From Paenibacillus sp. (GTDB lineage Bacteria > Bacillota > Bacilli > Paenibacillales > YIM-B00363): a stretch of 64,000 nucleotides of DNA. Made by a program: the position numbers and the translations under genes. Positions 43,657 through 52,869 of this stretch are shown in pieces. Positions within the stretch are counted from its first letter, which is position 1; every line of letters begins with the position of its first letter. Below the pieces are notes generated by a model. That model searched no databases. It was given only the letters and a program-made list of their open reading frames with translations, and was not told the origin of the DNA. The DNA is taken from positions 186,001 through 250,000 of the forward strand of contig NZ_JAPSKE010000004.1 in NCBI RefSeq assembly GCF_031177825.1. Reading direction: 5' to 3'.

Positions 43657-44226
43657 ATGGCGGAAGGCGCACAGGTACCAGAGTTATTCCAACAATTATT
43701 CCGGGAGCATTACTCCGGGGTGGCGCGGAAGCTTCATGCGTTGACCGGCGATTACGCGGCGGCGGAGGATCTGGCTCAAGAAGTATTTCTGCGGCTCTAT
43801 CGGAGCCCTCCGGACCGGCTGGAGGTCGTCGGCGCCTGGCTGCACCGGGTGCTGACCCGGGTAGGGTACGATTATTTGAGACATCGGTCGTCGGGCAAGG
43901 CGTTATTGGAAAAAGAAAGCGCACGCGTGGCCGCCTGGTCGGAAGGCGCCGCCCCTTCGGGTGAGACGCAGGTCATCCGCGAATGGGAAAAGGACGTCGT
44001 CCGCAAGGTGCTGAGGAAGCTCTCGGACCGGGATCGGGCAGCCCTCCTGCTCCGGGAGGAAGGGTACAGCTATGAAGAGATCGCCCTCCGGCTGGAGGTC
44101 GATCCGAAGATTGTCGGTACGCTGCTGGCCCGGGCGGAAGAACGGATGAAGAAGAAATACGAACAGGAGGAGAGGCGACACGATGGCGGACGGAACGAAG
44201 CGGACCGGCGGGGAACCGGCATTTGA
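43657..44226 (+). CDS. ECF-type RNA polymerase sigma factor
   Basis: 189 residues from ATG 43657 (AGGAGG 12 bases upstream; longer frame upstream is AT-rich non-coding). Region 2 is at about 12-80 (AAAEDLAQEVFLRLYRSP, VLTRVGYDYLRHRSSG) and region 4 at about 115-170 (LRKLSDRDRAALLLREEGYS, EEIALRLEV). It overlaps the downstream anti-sigma gene by 44 bp, the usual coupled arrangement. It probably responds to an envelope signal and drives the attached ABC exporter. Confidence 0.88.
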   Translation: MAEGAQVPELFQQLFREHYSGVARKLHALTGDYAAAEDLAQEVFLRLYRSPPDRLEVVGAWLHRVLTRVGYDYLRHRSSGKALLEKESARVAAWSEGAAPSGETQVIREWEKDVVRKVLRKLSDRDRAALLLREEGYSYEEIALRLEVDPKIVGTLLARAEERMKKKYEQEERRHDGGRNEADRRGTGI

Positions 44227-45325
44227 TCCGGATCGGGCTTGGCGTCGGTTCGAGAAGCGGGCGGCCCGGGAGCCGGTTCCGGCGTTTTGGAAACAGGCGG
44301 AGGCAAGCCTGCAGCCGGACGAAACAATACGGTTGCTATTGGATGGGAATCAAGATCATAACGAGAAGGATGGTGCGAACGAGATGAAGATGAAAGGATC
44401 ATTCGGGGCGACGAAGACTCCCAACGCGGCATGGGGTAACGGGATGCCCGGCGTCTGGCGGACGGAAAGACCTGCCAAATGCAGGCTTCGGAGATGGACC
44501 GCCGGAGTCGCCGCCGCCGTCATGGCGATCGGCTTGTTCGCCACCCCCATGGGGGATCGGGCGTTGGCCGTCATGATGCAAACCTTCCGCATTCAGCACA
44601 TGGTCGGAGTCGAGGTTTCGGCGGACGACATGGCGACCATCTCGGGCATTCTGGAGAGCGGCTCGCCCGAGGGAGACCGGAGCTTCAACCTGGCCCAGTA
44701 CGGTACTTTATCCCAATCCGGCGGCGGCGAGGCCCGTACCGTGACTTGGGACGAAGCGGAACGACGGATGGGCGGCCCCCTGCTCCGGTTGGAGGACTCT
44801 CCGTCGGCCGAATACCAGCCTGCTACCGCGCTCACCTTGAATCTGAATGTGGATGCGGTCAATCGGCTGCTCACCCGTCTGGGCGGCGCCACCACCCTGC
44901 CGGCCGAAGCGGATGGGAAAGCGATCCGGCTGCACATTCCGGACGGCGTCGCTGCGGCGGGCAGCTTGTCGGGCAAGCCGGTGCGACTGCTCCAATTCGG
45001 CAAGCCGGAGCTCACCGTGGAAGACGGCATCGATCCGGCCCAAGTCCGCGAAGCGGTGCTGGGGCTGCCCGTGCTGCCGGACAGCCTGCGGACCAAACTG
45101 GCCGCTATCGGCGATTGGCAGAGCACGCTGCCGGTTCCGTCACGCGACGGCGTAACCACGAATTTCCGGTTGGGCGGACATGATGCGATCCTAACCGAGG
45201 ACGGCGGGAGACGATACCTGCTCTGGCTGGACGGAGACCGGATGGGATTGCTGAGCGGGGATATGGAACAGTTCTCCACAGAAGCCGCCTTCCTGCGGGC
45301 CGCGGAGGGGCTCCTACTGCCATGA
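44183..45325 (+). CDS. Putative anti-sigma factor, single-pass membrane protein
   Basis: 380 residues. A cytoplasmic N-terminus of about 100 residues has an amphipathic start (FDPDRAWRRFEKRAA) like a sigma-binding region. One membrane segment follows (about 105-122, AGVAAAVMAIGLFATPMG), then an extracellular domain of about 255 residues rich in Leu and Gly. AGGAGGAG precedes the ATG inside the sigma gene. It ends four bases into the ABC ATPase gene. The role is inferred from position and topology; the outer domain is not recognised. Confidence 0.7.
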   Translation: MADGTKRTGGEPAFDPDRAWRRFEKRAAREPVPAFWKQAEASLQPDETIRLLLDGNQDHNEKDGANEMKMKGSFGATKTPNAAWGNGMPGVWRTERPAKCRLRRWTAGVAAAVMAIGLFATPMGDRALAVMMQTFRIQHMVGVEVSADDMATISGILESGSPEGDRSFNLAQYGTLSQSGGGEARTVTWDEAERRMGGPLLRLEDSPSAEYQPATALTLNLNVDAVNRLLTRLGGATTLPAEADGKAIRLHIPDGVAAAGSLSGKPVRLLQFGKPELTVEDGIDPAQVREAVLGLPVLPDSLRTKLAAIGDWQSTLPVPSRDGVTTNFRLGGHDAILTEDGGRRYLLWLDGDRMGLLSGDMEQFSTEAAFLRAAEGLLLP

Positions 45326-46297
45326 TGATCGACACCGAGGATCTGACCAAGACCTATAACGGCCGCGGCGGCTGCCGCGGCATCACCCTGCAGGTGCCGG
45401 CGGGCTGCATCTTCGGCCTGCTGGGACCTAACGGCGCCGGCAAGAGCACCTTCGTTAAAATGCTGGCCGGCCTCCACCGCCCCGATTCCGGGCGGGCCGC
45501 CGTGCTGGGACAGCCCCTCGGCCGGCCTGAGGCACGGCGCAAGCTCGGGTATTTGCCCGAGCTGTTCCGTTTTCAAGATTGGCTGACTCCGGTCGAAGCG
45601 CTTCGCTTCCATGGTCAGCTGGGGGGCTTGCGGCCCCAGGAAACGCGGGCCCCCTCGTTCCGCACCCGAGTACGGGACACGTTGGAGCTGGTCGGTCTGC
45701 TGGATGCAGCAGACCGCCGGGTCGGCGGCTTCTCCAAGGGGATGCAGCAGCGCCTCGGCCTGGCGGCCGCCCTTCTCCTGGAGCCCGAGCTGGTCATTCT
45801 GGACGAACCCGCTTCGGCCTTAGATCCCGTCGGGCGTTACGAGATCCGCAGCCTGCTGAAGCGGCTTCGGGGCAAGGGCGTGACGGTGTTCCTTAATACC
45901 CATCTACTAGAGGACGTGGAGGAGCTTTGCGACGAAGCCGCCTTCCTGTACGGAGGCGAGCTGCTGGCGTCCGCTGTATAAGCTGCTCGGCGGTGCCGGC
46001 GATAGCGGGGCGAATTGGCGCTTCCGGCTTGGCGGCTGGCTTCCGGAGACGTTGGCGGAGCTGAAGAATGCCGTCGGCGCCGCCTTCTCCTCCCCGCTGC
46101 TGCGCCTGGTCGACGCGGATGCGAGCGGCAACGCCCTCCTATCCGCCCGCGTAATGGACCGGGAGCAAGCCGGCTACTTGTGTTCTTTATTGATCCGGAA
46201 CGGCCTGACGCTTTACGAATCCGGCCCCGAGCCGAACAATCTTGAAGCCTGGTTCCTCCGGATGGCCCGATCTCGAGAAGGAGGCGTCTCGCAATGA
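45322..46297 (+). pseudogene. ABC transporter ATPase, frameshifted
   Basis: 45322-45981 encodes 219 residues with Walker A LLGPNGAGKST, signature FSKGMQQRLG, Walker B LVILDEPASALDP and the switch His in NTHLLED. The frame stops at 45979-45981. In the +1 frame the sequence continues without stop as LYKLLGGAGDSGANWRFRLG to 46297, a normal C-terminal domain that overlaps the permease start (ATGA). One extra base (or two lost) near 45973 explains this. The ATPase core is complete, so the product may still work; a sequencing error is also possible. Confidence 0.75.
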
Positions 46298-47139
46298 CCA
46301 TGTACATCTCCGCCACCTTCAAGGAGCTGACCCGCAAGCGGGTGTTCCTCGTTACGATCGTTCTGACCTTCGTCTTTCTGGTCTTGTTCGCCTTCGGAGC
46401 TAGGGAGCTGGCCGACGTAGCCGGGCAAAGTCAAAGTTCCCCCGCCGAACGATTGTTGAACAGCATGGTGCTGATGGTGCTGGGTCTTTTCTTTGCGCAA
46501 TTTTTGTCGGCCTTCTTCGTGCTCTTCTCGTCCATGGGAACCGTCACGGGCGAGCAAGAGAACGGTTTGTTGCTGGCCGTCGCCGCCCGGCCCCTCCCCC
46601 GCTGGAAGCTTTATTTGGCCAAATGGCTGGGGCACGCCGTCTGGATCGCCGTGTACAGCGCCATCCTGTTCCTTTCCGTCATTTGGACCATTCACAGCTT
46701 GGCCGGACTTCCCGTGCTGGCGGGGGACGTGCTGCGAGGCTTTGGACTATTTATCTGGATGCCGCTTCTTCTCTTGTCGCTGACCATGCTGGGCTCCGTC
46801 TATTTGCCGATGCTGGGGAACGGGATCTGCGCCGCCCTGCTGTACGGTCTTGCGCTCTTTACCGGTCTCGTCGAAGGGATAACGGTCTATGAAGGCTCTC
46901 ACCCGGCATTGGATAAATTCGTATTGCTGATCGGGCTCCTTCTGCCCACCGATTCGGTTTACCGAAGAAGCCTCTATGAGGTGATCGGGGGAGCGGATTG
47001 GGCGGGACTGGCGCTCTCCGACATGGGCCCCTTTTCCATATCGAGCGTTCCTTCGAACTCCTTCTTATTCTATACGGCAGGGTATGCGGCGCTTCTGCTC
47101 TTGCTCGGGTGCCGAGCGTTCAGCCGGAAGGATCTATAA
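46294..47139 (+). CDS. ABC-2 type transporter permease
   Basis: 281 residues, six hydrophobic segments. It begins MYISATFKELTRKRVFLVTI, and FSSMGTVTGEQENGLLLAVA plus RPLPRWKLYLAKWLGH form the cytoplasmic loop typical of ABC-2/NosY-like export permeases. AAGGAGG precedes ATG 46294. It is the last gene of the sigma/anti-sigma/exporter operon; the exported substrate is unknown. Confidence 0.85.
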   Translation: MTMYISATFKELTRKRVFLVTIVLTFVFLVLFAFGARELADVAGQSQSSPAERLLNSMVLMVLGLFFAQFLSAFFVLFSSMGTVTGEQENGLLLAVAARPLPRWKLYLAKWLGHAVWIAVYSAILFLSVIWTIHSLAGLPVLAGDVLRGFGLFIWMPLLLLSLTMLGSVYLPMLGNGICAALLYGLALFTGLVEGITVYEGSHPALDKFVLLIGLLLPTDSVYRRSLYEVIGGADWAGLALSDMGPFSISSVPSNSFLFYTAGYAALLLLLGCRAFSRKDL

Positions 47140-47145
47140 CAATAG

Positions 47146-47172
47146 CAATAGCCCCGAGTCTCGGGGCCATTG
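47146..47172. terminator. Terminator between exporter operon and SDR gene
   Basis: CCCCGA (47152-47157) and TCGGGG around GTC, extended by CAAT/ATTG pairs, followed by a T-rich stretch on the plus strand. Confidence 0.75.
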
Positions 47173-47176
47173 TATT

Positions 47177-47941
47177 TTATAGGTGGGATCCGCCGCTTGC
47201 ATCCAGGATCTGACCGGTGATCCACCCGCCCTCGGGGGACGCGAGGAACGCCGCGATATCCGCAATATCTTGCGGCTCCCCCCACCTGCCGAAAATGGAA
47301 AAGTCGGCGCCGAAACGACGGCTTCCCGGATCCTGCAGCATGCCGGCATTCATATCCGTAGCGACGAATCCCGGCGCGATCGCATTGATCGTAATCCCGC
47401 GCGGGCCGAGCTGTTTGGCGAGCGATAGCGTCAATCCGTTGACGGCCGCCTTCGACATACTGTACGCGGGAATGGCCGGCAGGGACATGCGGGTGACGGC
47501 CGAAGAAATTTGAATGATGCGTCCATCGTTACGGAGATGGGGCAGCGCCTGTTGGATCATAAAGAAGGGCGCCTTCACGTTCAGCGACATCAGCGAATCG
47601 AAGTCCTCCTCCTTCGTATCCTCGATGGCCGCCGCAAGGCCTGTCCCCGCATTATTCACGAGAATATCGAACCCGGCCGTACCGAATCTCGTCGCCAACT
47701 CTCGTTCCAAGCCCGCATAGAAGGTGTGGATCCCATCAAGCGTTCCGAGATCGGAGCCCAAGGAAAATGCGGAGCCTCCGCCTCCAATAATCTCGCCGAC
47801 CACCTCCTCGGCCGCGCTTCGGTTCGCGGCGTAATGCACGACGACCGTCGCTCCTTCGCGGCCGAGCCGCTGTGCGATCGCCCGGCCGATTCCCCGGCTC
47901 CCTCCTGTCACGATCGCTACTTTGTTCACTAACTTCCCCAT
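47177..47941 (-). CDS. Short-chain dehydrogenase/reductase
   Basis: 254 residues from ATG 47941 (CAGGAG nine bases upstream). TGGSRGIG is the cofactor loop, NNAG the core motif, Ser in QISSAV and YSMSK the catalytic residues. FabG-like length. Monocistronic and convergent with the exporter operon. Substrate unknown. Confidence 0.9.
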   Translation of the reverse strand: MGKLVNKVAIVTGGSRGIGRAIAQRLGREGATVVVHYAANRSAAEEVVGEIIGGGGSAFSLGSDLGTLDGIHTFYAGLERELATRFGTAGFDILVNNAGTGLAAAIEDTKEEDFDSLMSLNVKAPFFMIQQALPHLRNDGRIIQISSAVTRMSLPAIPAYSMSKAAVNGLTLSLAKQLGPRGITINAIAPGFVATDMNAGMLQDPGSRRFGADFSIFGRWGEPQDIADIAAFLASPEGGWITGQILDASGGSHL

Positions 47942-48019
47942 GCGTTTCAACTCCTGGCGTCATTTTTACTGCATCTCTGTTGTACCACACCCTTCCTTTC
48001 GAGAGGTTGCTCTCCTATT

Positions 48020-48997
48020 TCAAACGTAAGGTCCTTCCCACGCCTTCTTGCGCCAGCCGATCCGTTCCGACACGATCGCCCGTTGTCGATCGAACGCGAC
48101 GTCCGCTCCGAACGGGAGGCGGCGCCCGAACCGGAAGCGCATGTCGCGCCACGCGACGACCGTTCCGGAATCGTCCTCGGAAATGAAAACATGCGCTCGC
48201 TGCGCGAATGCGAGGAAAGAACGAACCGCTTCGGTCCGCTTGGACGCTTCGACGAGCGGATGATCGGCGAGCGGCTCTCCCTTCGGGATTTCGACCGAAT
48301 CCTCGATTCGTCCGCATCGGATAAATCCGGAGACGAACGCGTCTTCCCGCTCAGCGACGAACGACCATCGCCACAGATGCATGCAGGGCGTTACGTAGCA
48401 GCTCGCCGGCCCGCCGAGCGCCTCGCGCAGCAAGCGAAGGCGCCGCCGTTGCCGCCATATGCGCCATCCGACGTAGAACGCCGTCGCCGCATAAAGCGCC
48501 GGAAAGAGCGGCACGGGGGCGACCGCTCCCGCCAGCCATAGCGCGGCAGCGCCCAGATGCGGGACGAATAAATAGGGATCGAATAGCGTCAGCGCGTCCA
48601 GATGGACCCAACGTTTCGAAAAGGGACGTAAGCATTGTACGCCGTAGCCGTTAAGCGCATCGAGCAGGACGTGAAGGACGACCGCGGCCAACGCCCAAGC
48701 GTATACATGCAAGGCGGCCTCCGCGAACCCGGACGCTGCCGCGTAAAGAAGCGCGATCGGAAGCGGCCAAAAGAACCATGCGGGGATCGAATGCGAGATG
48801 CCGCGATGCAGACGAATATAAGCGGCTTGCCCCTTGAGCCTCGCGATGATGTCGAAATCGGGCGCGTGCGACGCGACGACGAGCGATGCGATCCACGCCC
48901 CGCCGAACGCGCCGGGTTCCGCGGCGATCGCCGGATCGAGCGCCGTCGCGAGTCCCGCGAGCGTCACGCCGAACAATACATGACTTGCCGTATCCAT
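48020..48997 (-). CDS. YdjM-like membrane-bound metal-dependent hydrolase
   Basis: 325 residues from ATG 48997 (AAGGAGG upstream). MDTASHVLFGVTLAGL, the SHAPDFDIIARL motif, HRGISHSIPAWFF and LHVLLDALNGYG give the conserved His/Asp pattern; four or five membrane segments are present. The C-terminal about 120 residues are soluble and rich in Arg, longer than in the paralog at 4405-5052. Function unknown. Confidence 0.85.
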   Translation of the reverse strand: MDTASHVLFGVTLAGLATALDPAIAAEPGAFGGAWIASLVVASHAPDFDIIARLKGQAAYIRLHRGISHSIPAWFFWPLPIALLYAAASGFAEAALHVYAWALAAVVLHVLLDALNGYGVQCLRPFSKRWVHLDALTLFDPYLFVPHLGAAALWLAGAVAPVPLFPALYAATAFYVGWRIWRQRRRLRLLREALGGPASCYVTPCMHLWRWSFVAEREDAFVSGFIRCGRIEDSVEIPKGEPLADHPLVEASKRTEAVRSFLAFAQRAHVFISEDDSGTVVAWRDMRFRFGRRLPFGADVAFDRQRAIVSERIGWRKKAWEGPYV

Positions 48998-49175
48998 CGT
49001 TTCGTTCGCCTCCTTCGTACGTAACGCCTTAACCATAACAGCGTTTCGTTAACTCCGATGGCGAATGATTTTAAATTTTCTTGAAGTCGCTTCGTCTATC
49101 TGGAGGAAGGGAACTTTTCCCAAAGTAGTGCGTCTAACTATTCAGCTGTTCATTCCAATGTCGGAGGATGCGATC

Positions 49176-50648
49176 ATGAGAATACGGAAGACCCTATTTG
49201 CTGCGGTCGCTGCGGCCCTGCTCGCCTCGCCGTCGCTGCAATCGGCTGGCGCGGCGGAGGCTGTCGAGCCCTATGTACGTTCGTTCGGCGCCGTCTCGTT
49301 AGTCAAGACGGATGGAACGTATTGGGAATGGGGAGGTCCGAAGGCGGTTCCCACGCAAATCGTCGGCTTAACGAACGTGGAGGAAGTCTTCGAAGGAGGC
49401 TGGATCGTCAAGGAAGACGGAACCGTGTGGATTTGGGAGGAGGAATCGTCGGGGGAGCTTCGGACGGAAGCCGTGCCGGAAGCGAATGAATTGAAGGAAA
49501 CCGTCCAAGCGTATTCGCATACGCTAGCGCTCGATCGCTCGGGCAACGTGTTCGTGCGTACTTCGGACGAGAACGGCAACCTCGGCGCGCCCCGTCCGGT
49601 AGACGGCATCGACGACGTCGTCGATATCGCGTTTTCTTCGTCGCAATCGGTTTACCTCTTCGTGAAATCGGACGGATCGGTATGGGTCGCCAATAGCGAC
49701 CTAGCCACCGTCCTGCCGCTTTCGGACGTCGTCGGGGCCAGCGCCGCGGACGACAACGTCGTGTTGAATGCAGACGGAACGGTATGGGAAGTGAACCGGA
49801 CGGACACCGTCGGCTGGGACAGCTCCCTTCGTCTTGCGGCGAATCCTATCGAAGGTCTGCGGGACATCCAATCCATATCCGCGTACCGGGAAGTGAGATT
49901 GGCGATCGACGCTTCGTCGCGTCTGTGGTTTTGGGGGGCGACGCGAACGGGCGTTTCGGACGGCACGATCGTCCATAAGCAGGAATCGCCGGTTGCGTTA
50001 TCCGCCGTCGCGGACGTCAAACAGGCGGTGCATTGCGAACGTTCGATCGTCGTTTTAACGAAGGACGGCAGCTTGTACGAGACGTCGACCAGCCGCGAAT
50101 CGATGCCGACCGACGCCGTCTTTCGCAAACTGGCCGAAGACGTCGTCTCGGTGACGGAAGGCGGCAGACATGTCATTTTCCAAAAAGAGGACGGTTCGCT
50201 GTGGGGATGGGGCGTGAACAAAGGCGCGACGCTCGGCGCGGGCGATGAGGAATTCTCCCATGATACGCCGGTGCCGGTGCAAAAACCGATCGCGGTCAGC
50301 TTGGACGGCCGGACGGTCCGCCTTGCGAACGGCGTCATGCTGCGCGGGGCGCAAACGTTCGTCCCGTTGCGTTCCGTCTTCGAGTCGATGGGAGCCCAGA
50401 TCGTCTGGGATCATCCGACGAAGTCGGTTACGATCCAGCAAGGCGACGCTTCGCCGCTAACGATCGTCGTCGAATACGAGACGGGCACCGTCCTCAAAAA
50501 CGGGAGCGCCGTCTTTATGGCGGAAGCGCCGTTCATCTCCTCCGGCACGTCGTACCTCCCGCTTCGATTCGTCAGCGAATCGCTCGGCGCCAAGGTGGAC
50601 TGGTACGCGGATCAATACCATATCGCGATCACGACCGCGGAGGAATAG
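49176..50648 (+). CDS. Secreted RCC1-repeat protein with copper-amine-oxidase N-terminal-like domain
   Basis: 490 residues from ATG 49176 (CGGAGG upstream). A signal peptide ends at SAGAAEA. Residues about 30-370 are degenerate RCC1/beta-propeller repeats marked by LVKTDGTYWEWGG, IVKEDGTVWIWEE, FVKSDGSVWVANS and FQKEDGSLWGWGVN. The C-terminal about 115 residues are a Cu_amine_oxidN1 module (FVPLRSVFESMGAQIVWD, YLPLRFVSESLGAKVDW), a non-catalytic surface domain common in Paenibacillus. Probably extracytoplasmic. Divergent from the YdjM-like gene. Confidence 0.85.
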   Translation: MRIRKTLFAAVAAALLASPSLQSAGAAEAVEPYVRSFGAVSLVKTDGTYWEWGGPKAVPTQIVGLTNVEEVFEGGWIVKEDGTVWIWEEESSGELRTEAVPEANELKETVQAYSHTLALDRSGNVFVRTSDENGNLGAPRPVDGIDDVVDIAFSSSQSVYLFVKSDGSVWVANSDLATVLPLSDVVGASAADDNVVLNADGTVWEVNRTDTVGWDSSLRLAANPIEGLRDIQSISAYREVRLAIDASSRLWFWGATRTGVSDGTIVHKQESPVALSAVADVKQAVHCERSIVVLTKDGSLYETSTSRESMPTDAVFRKLAEDVVSVTEGGRHVIFQKEDGSLWGWGVNKGATLGAGDEEFSHDTPVPVQKPIAVSLDGRTVRLANGVMLRGAQTFVPLRSVFESMGAQIVWDHPTKSVTIQQGDASPLTIVVEYETGTVLKNGSAVFMAEAPFISSGTSYLPLRFVSESLGAKVDWYADQYHIAITTAEE

Positions 50649-50664
50649 GCATAAAACATGAAAA

Positions 50665-50708
50665 GCGGCAGTCATAGACCGGGTAAACGGGGTCCTAGAC
50701 TGCCGCTG
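50665..50708 (-). terminator. Terminator of the 12-kb mannosidase operon
   Basis: AGCGGCAGTC (50665-50674) pairs with GACTGCCGCT (50699-50708), extended inside by GACC/GGTC. On the minus strand it ends in TTTTC. It lies 36 bp past the last gene. Confidence 0.75.
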
Positions 50709-50743
50709 CCTATCGGACGGTCAGCACTTTTTACTTCACGTCC

Positions 50744-51826
50744 TTAATCTTCATGAAAATAAACGGTTTTTCCCGATTCTGTGGAAATATATACCGCTTC
50801 TAATATTTGCGAAACGATCATAGCTTCCCTCGGTTTGACCAAGGGTTCGGTATCGTTCACGATACTATGAATCCATTGTTTGGCCTCATACTCGAAATCG
50901 GTCAGTTGTTCTCCTCGGAATAGCTCTCTTGCATTCGGATTGACATCGATTTTATTCAGGAACAAACTCCCGTCCCTCTCGCCGTTGATTCGCAGTTCAT
51001 TTTTGGCGAAATCCGCTCCTCCCTTCGTTCCGCAAAGCAGATTGCCGCCGCCTTCCGCGATGTTAAGAGCCCAGCTAGTTTCGATAACGACCGTAGCGCC
51101 GTTTTTAAATTTCACGTAGCCGAACGCCGAATCTTCTACCTCGAATTCATTAGGATCCCAGGAACCCCATTCGTTCGCGGCATTTTCGGTATGCTTCAGC
51201 TTATGGAAAACACTGCCGACGACGCTCTCCGGTTCATAGTTGTCCATCAACCATAAGATCAGATCAAGGGAGTGGGTTCCGATATCGATCATCGGACCGC
51301 CCCCCTGTTTCTCTTTATCCAAAAACACGCCCCAGGTAGGAACGCCTCTTCTTCGAGTAGCGACGGCCTTCGCAAAATAGATTTCTCCAAGTTCCCCGTC
51401 GGCGATCATCTTTTTTAACAATTGGCTTCTGGCATTGGAACGATTCTGGTACCCGACGGTTAGCTTCTTGCCTGTACGTAAGTGAGCTTCGTACATCGCT
51501 TTGGCCTCCGCGCCCGTGACGGCCATCGGTTTTTCGCACATGACATGTTTGCCGCTTTCGAGAGCGTCGATGGAGATCACCGCGTGGGAGCTGTTCGGCG
51601 TTAGCACATGTACGACCTCAATCTCTTCCATGGCAAGCAGATCCTTATAATCTGTAAACGTCTTTGCGTCGGGCGTTCCGTATTTTTGTGCAGCTTCCTC
51701 GGCCCTTTCCGGCAATAGATCACAGAAGGCCACCATCTGCACATTGTCTAACTTGGACAGGCATGGCATATGTTTGCCGTTCGCAATCATGCCGCAACCG
51801 ACGATCCCTACTTTAACGGTTCTCAT
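50744..51826 (-). CDS. Gfo/Idh/MocA oxidoreductase
   Basis: 360 residues. VGIVGCGMIANGKHM (Rossmann), MCEKPMAVTG (EKP) and GGGPMIDIGTHSLDLILWLM (catalytic Asp/His). It is the last gene of the operon that starts with the alpha-mannosidase. Its partner dehydrogenase lies 19 bp upstream. Confidence 0.88.
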   Translation of the reverse strand: MRTVKVGIVGCGMIANGKHMPCLSKLDNVQMVAFCDLLPERAEEAAQKYGTPDAKTFTDYKDLLAMEEIEVVHVLTPNSSHAVISIDALESGKHVMCEKPMAVTGAEAKAMYEAHLRTGKKLTVGYQNRSNARSQLLKKMIADGELGEIYFAKAVATRRRGVPTWGVFLDKEKQGGGPMIDIGTHSLDLILWLMDNYEPESVVGSVFHKLKHTENAANEWGSWDPNEFEVEDSAFGYVKFKNGATVVIETSWALNIAEGGGNLLCGTKGGADFAKNELRINGERDGSLFLNKIDVNPNARELFRGEQLTDFEYEAKQWIHSIVNDTEPLVKPREAMIVSQILEAVYISTESGKTVYFHED

Positions 51827-51845
51827 AAGAATCCCCTCCCCTGCT

Positions 51846-52829
51846 TTATTTGAACTCTACCGTTCGGTTTTCCTTATGAGCGATGTATGCCGCTTCCAAC
51901 AGTTCCGTCAATTTCGTTCCGTCTTCAAGACCGAAGGGCATCGGCTGGTCATGGAGCAGTGCATCCGCCCATTGCATGATGGGAAGCGGTAGCTCTTTAG
52001 GGAGTTGAGTGGGTGAAATCCATCCGTTGAAAGGGAGATCGAGCTTCTTCGAGATGACGCGAACCGAATCATCCGAGATCATCAAAGTGCCCTCCGTACC
52101 GTAAATCTCAAGAGAGGAAGGAGTTCTGTAGGTAACCAGGCTTGTTTCCACCAATGCGACCGCGTTGTTTACGAACTCAATTGAACACTGCGCATTATCT
52201 TCGACTGCTCGATTCGTGAAATAATGAAACATGGAGGTGATTCGCTTGGGCTTCCCCAACATCCAACTCGCTAAGTACATCGGATGACAGCCCAAATCCA
52301 TCATCGCACCGCCGCCTGCTTGCTTCTCGTCATACCAGTATTCCGGGAGCCAATGATTCAGAGCGCCGTCGTGGCCGTTCCGAATGCGCAACAGCGTAAC
52401 GTCCCCTAATATTTGGTCGTCGATCAATTGCTTCGCGAATAATTGGTGCGGCCTTGTGCGAGCGGGAAATGAAATGCAAAACTTTACGCCCGCTTTGCGT
52501 ACCGCTGCGGAAATCCGATCGCATTCTTCAACGGTAAGAGCCATGGCTTTCTCGGTAAAAATGTGTTTGCCGGCCTCGGCGGCAGCCACCATGACGTCTG
52601 CGTGCATACTTGTAGGCGCATCCACCACGACTCCATCGATGTCTTCTCGTTGTAAGAGAGTATCCAGATCCGCTTCGAAATCCGCTCCCAATTGGGCAGC
52701 CCATTCGCTTCCGCGTTCCGGCTGTTCGTCCCAGACGGCCGTGAGCTTCACATTTCCGTGAGATTGTAACTTTCTTGCGTAATCGGCTGCATGCACATGC
52801 CACTTACTCAACATCGCAACGTTCAACAT
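51846..52829 (-). CDS. Gfo/Idh/MocA oxidoreductase
   Basis: 327 residues from ATG 52829 (GGAGGG upstream; ATG 52847 overlaps that site). The N-terminus MLNVAMLSKWHVHAADYARK is the variant loop also seen in the enzyme at 26042. FTEKAMALTVEE replaces the EKP motif (Pro to Ala). GGGAMMDLGCHPMYLASWML carries the catalytic His. It sits between the PhyH oxygenase and the second dehydrogenase. Confidence 0.85.
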   Translation of the reverse strand: MLNVAMLSKWHVHAADYARKLQSHGNVKLTAVWDEQPERGSEWAAQLGADFEADLDTLLQREDIDGVVVDAPTSMHADVMVAAAEAGKHIFTEKAMALTVEECDRISAAVRKAGVKFCISFPARTRPHQLFAKQLIDDQILGDVTLLRIRNGHDGALNHWLPEYWYDEKQAGGGAMMDLGCHPMYLASWMLGKPKRITSMFHYFTNRAVEDNAQCSIEFVNNAVALVETSLVTYRTPSSLEIYGTEGTLMISDDSVRVISKKLDLPFNGWISPTQLPKELPLPIMQWADALLHDQPMPFGLEDGTKLTELLEAAYIAHKENRTVEFK

Positions 52830-52869
52830 TCGAATTCCCTCCGTCATCGTTACGTTTTTTTAGAATGGT

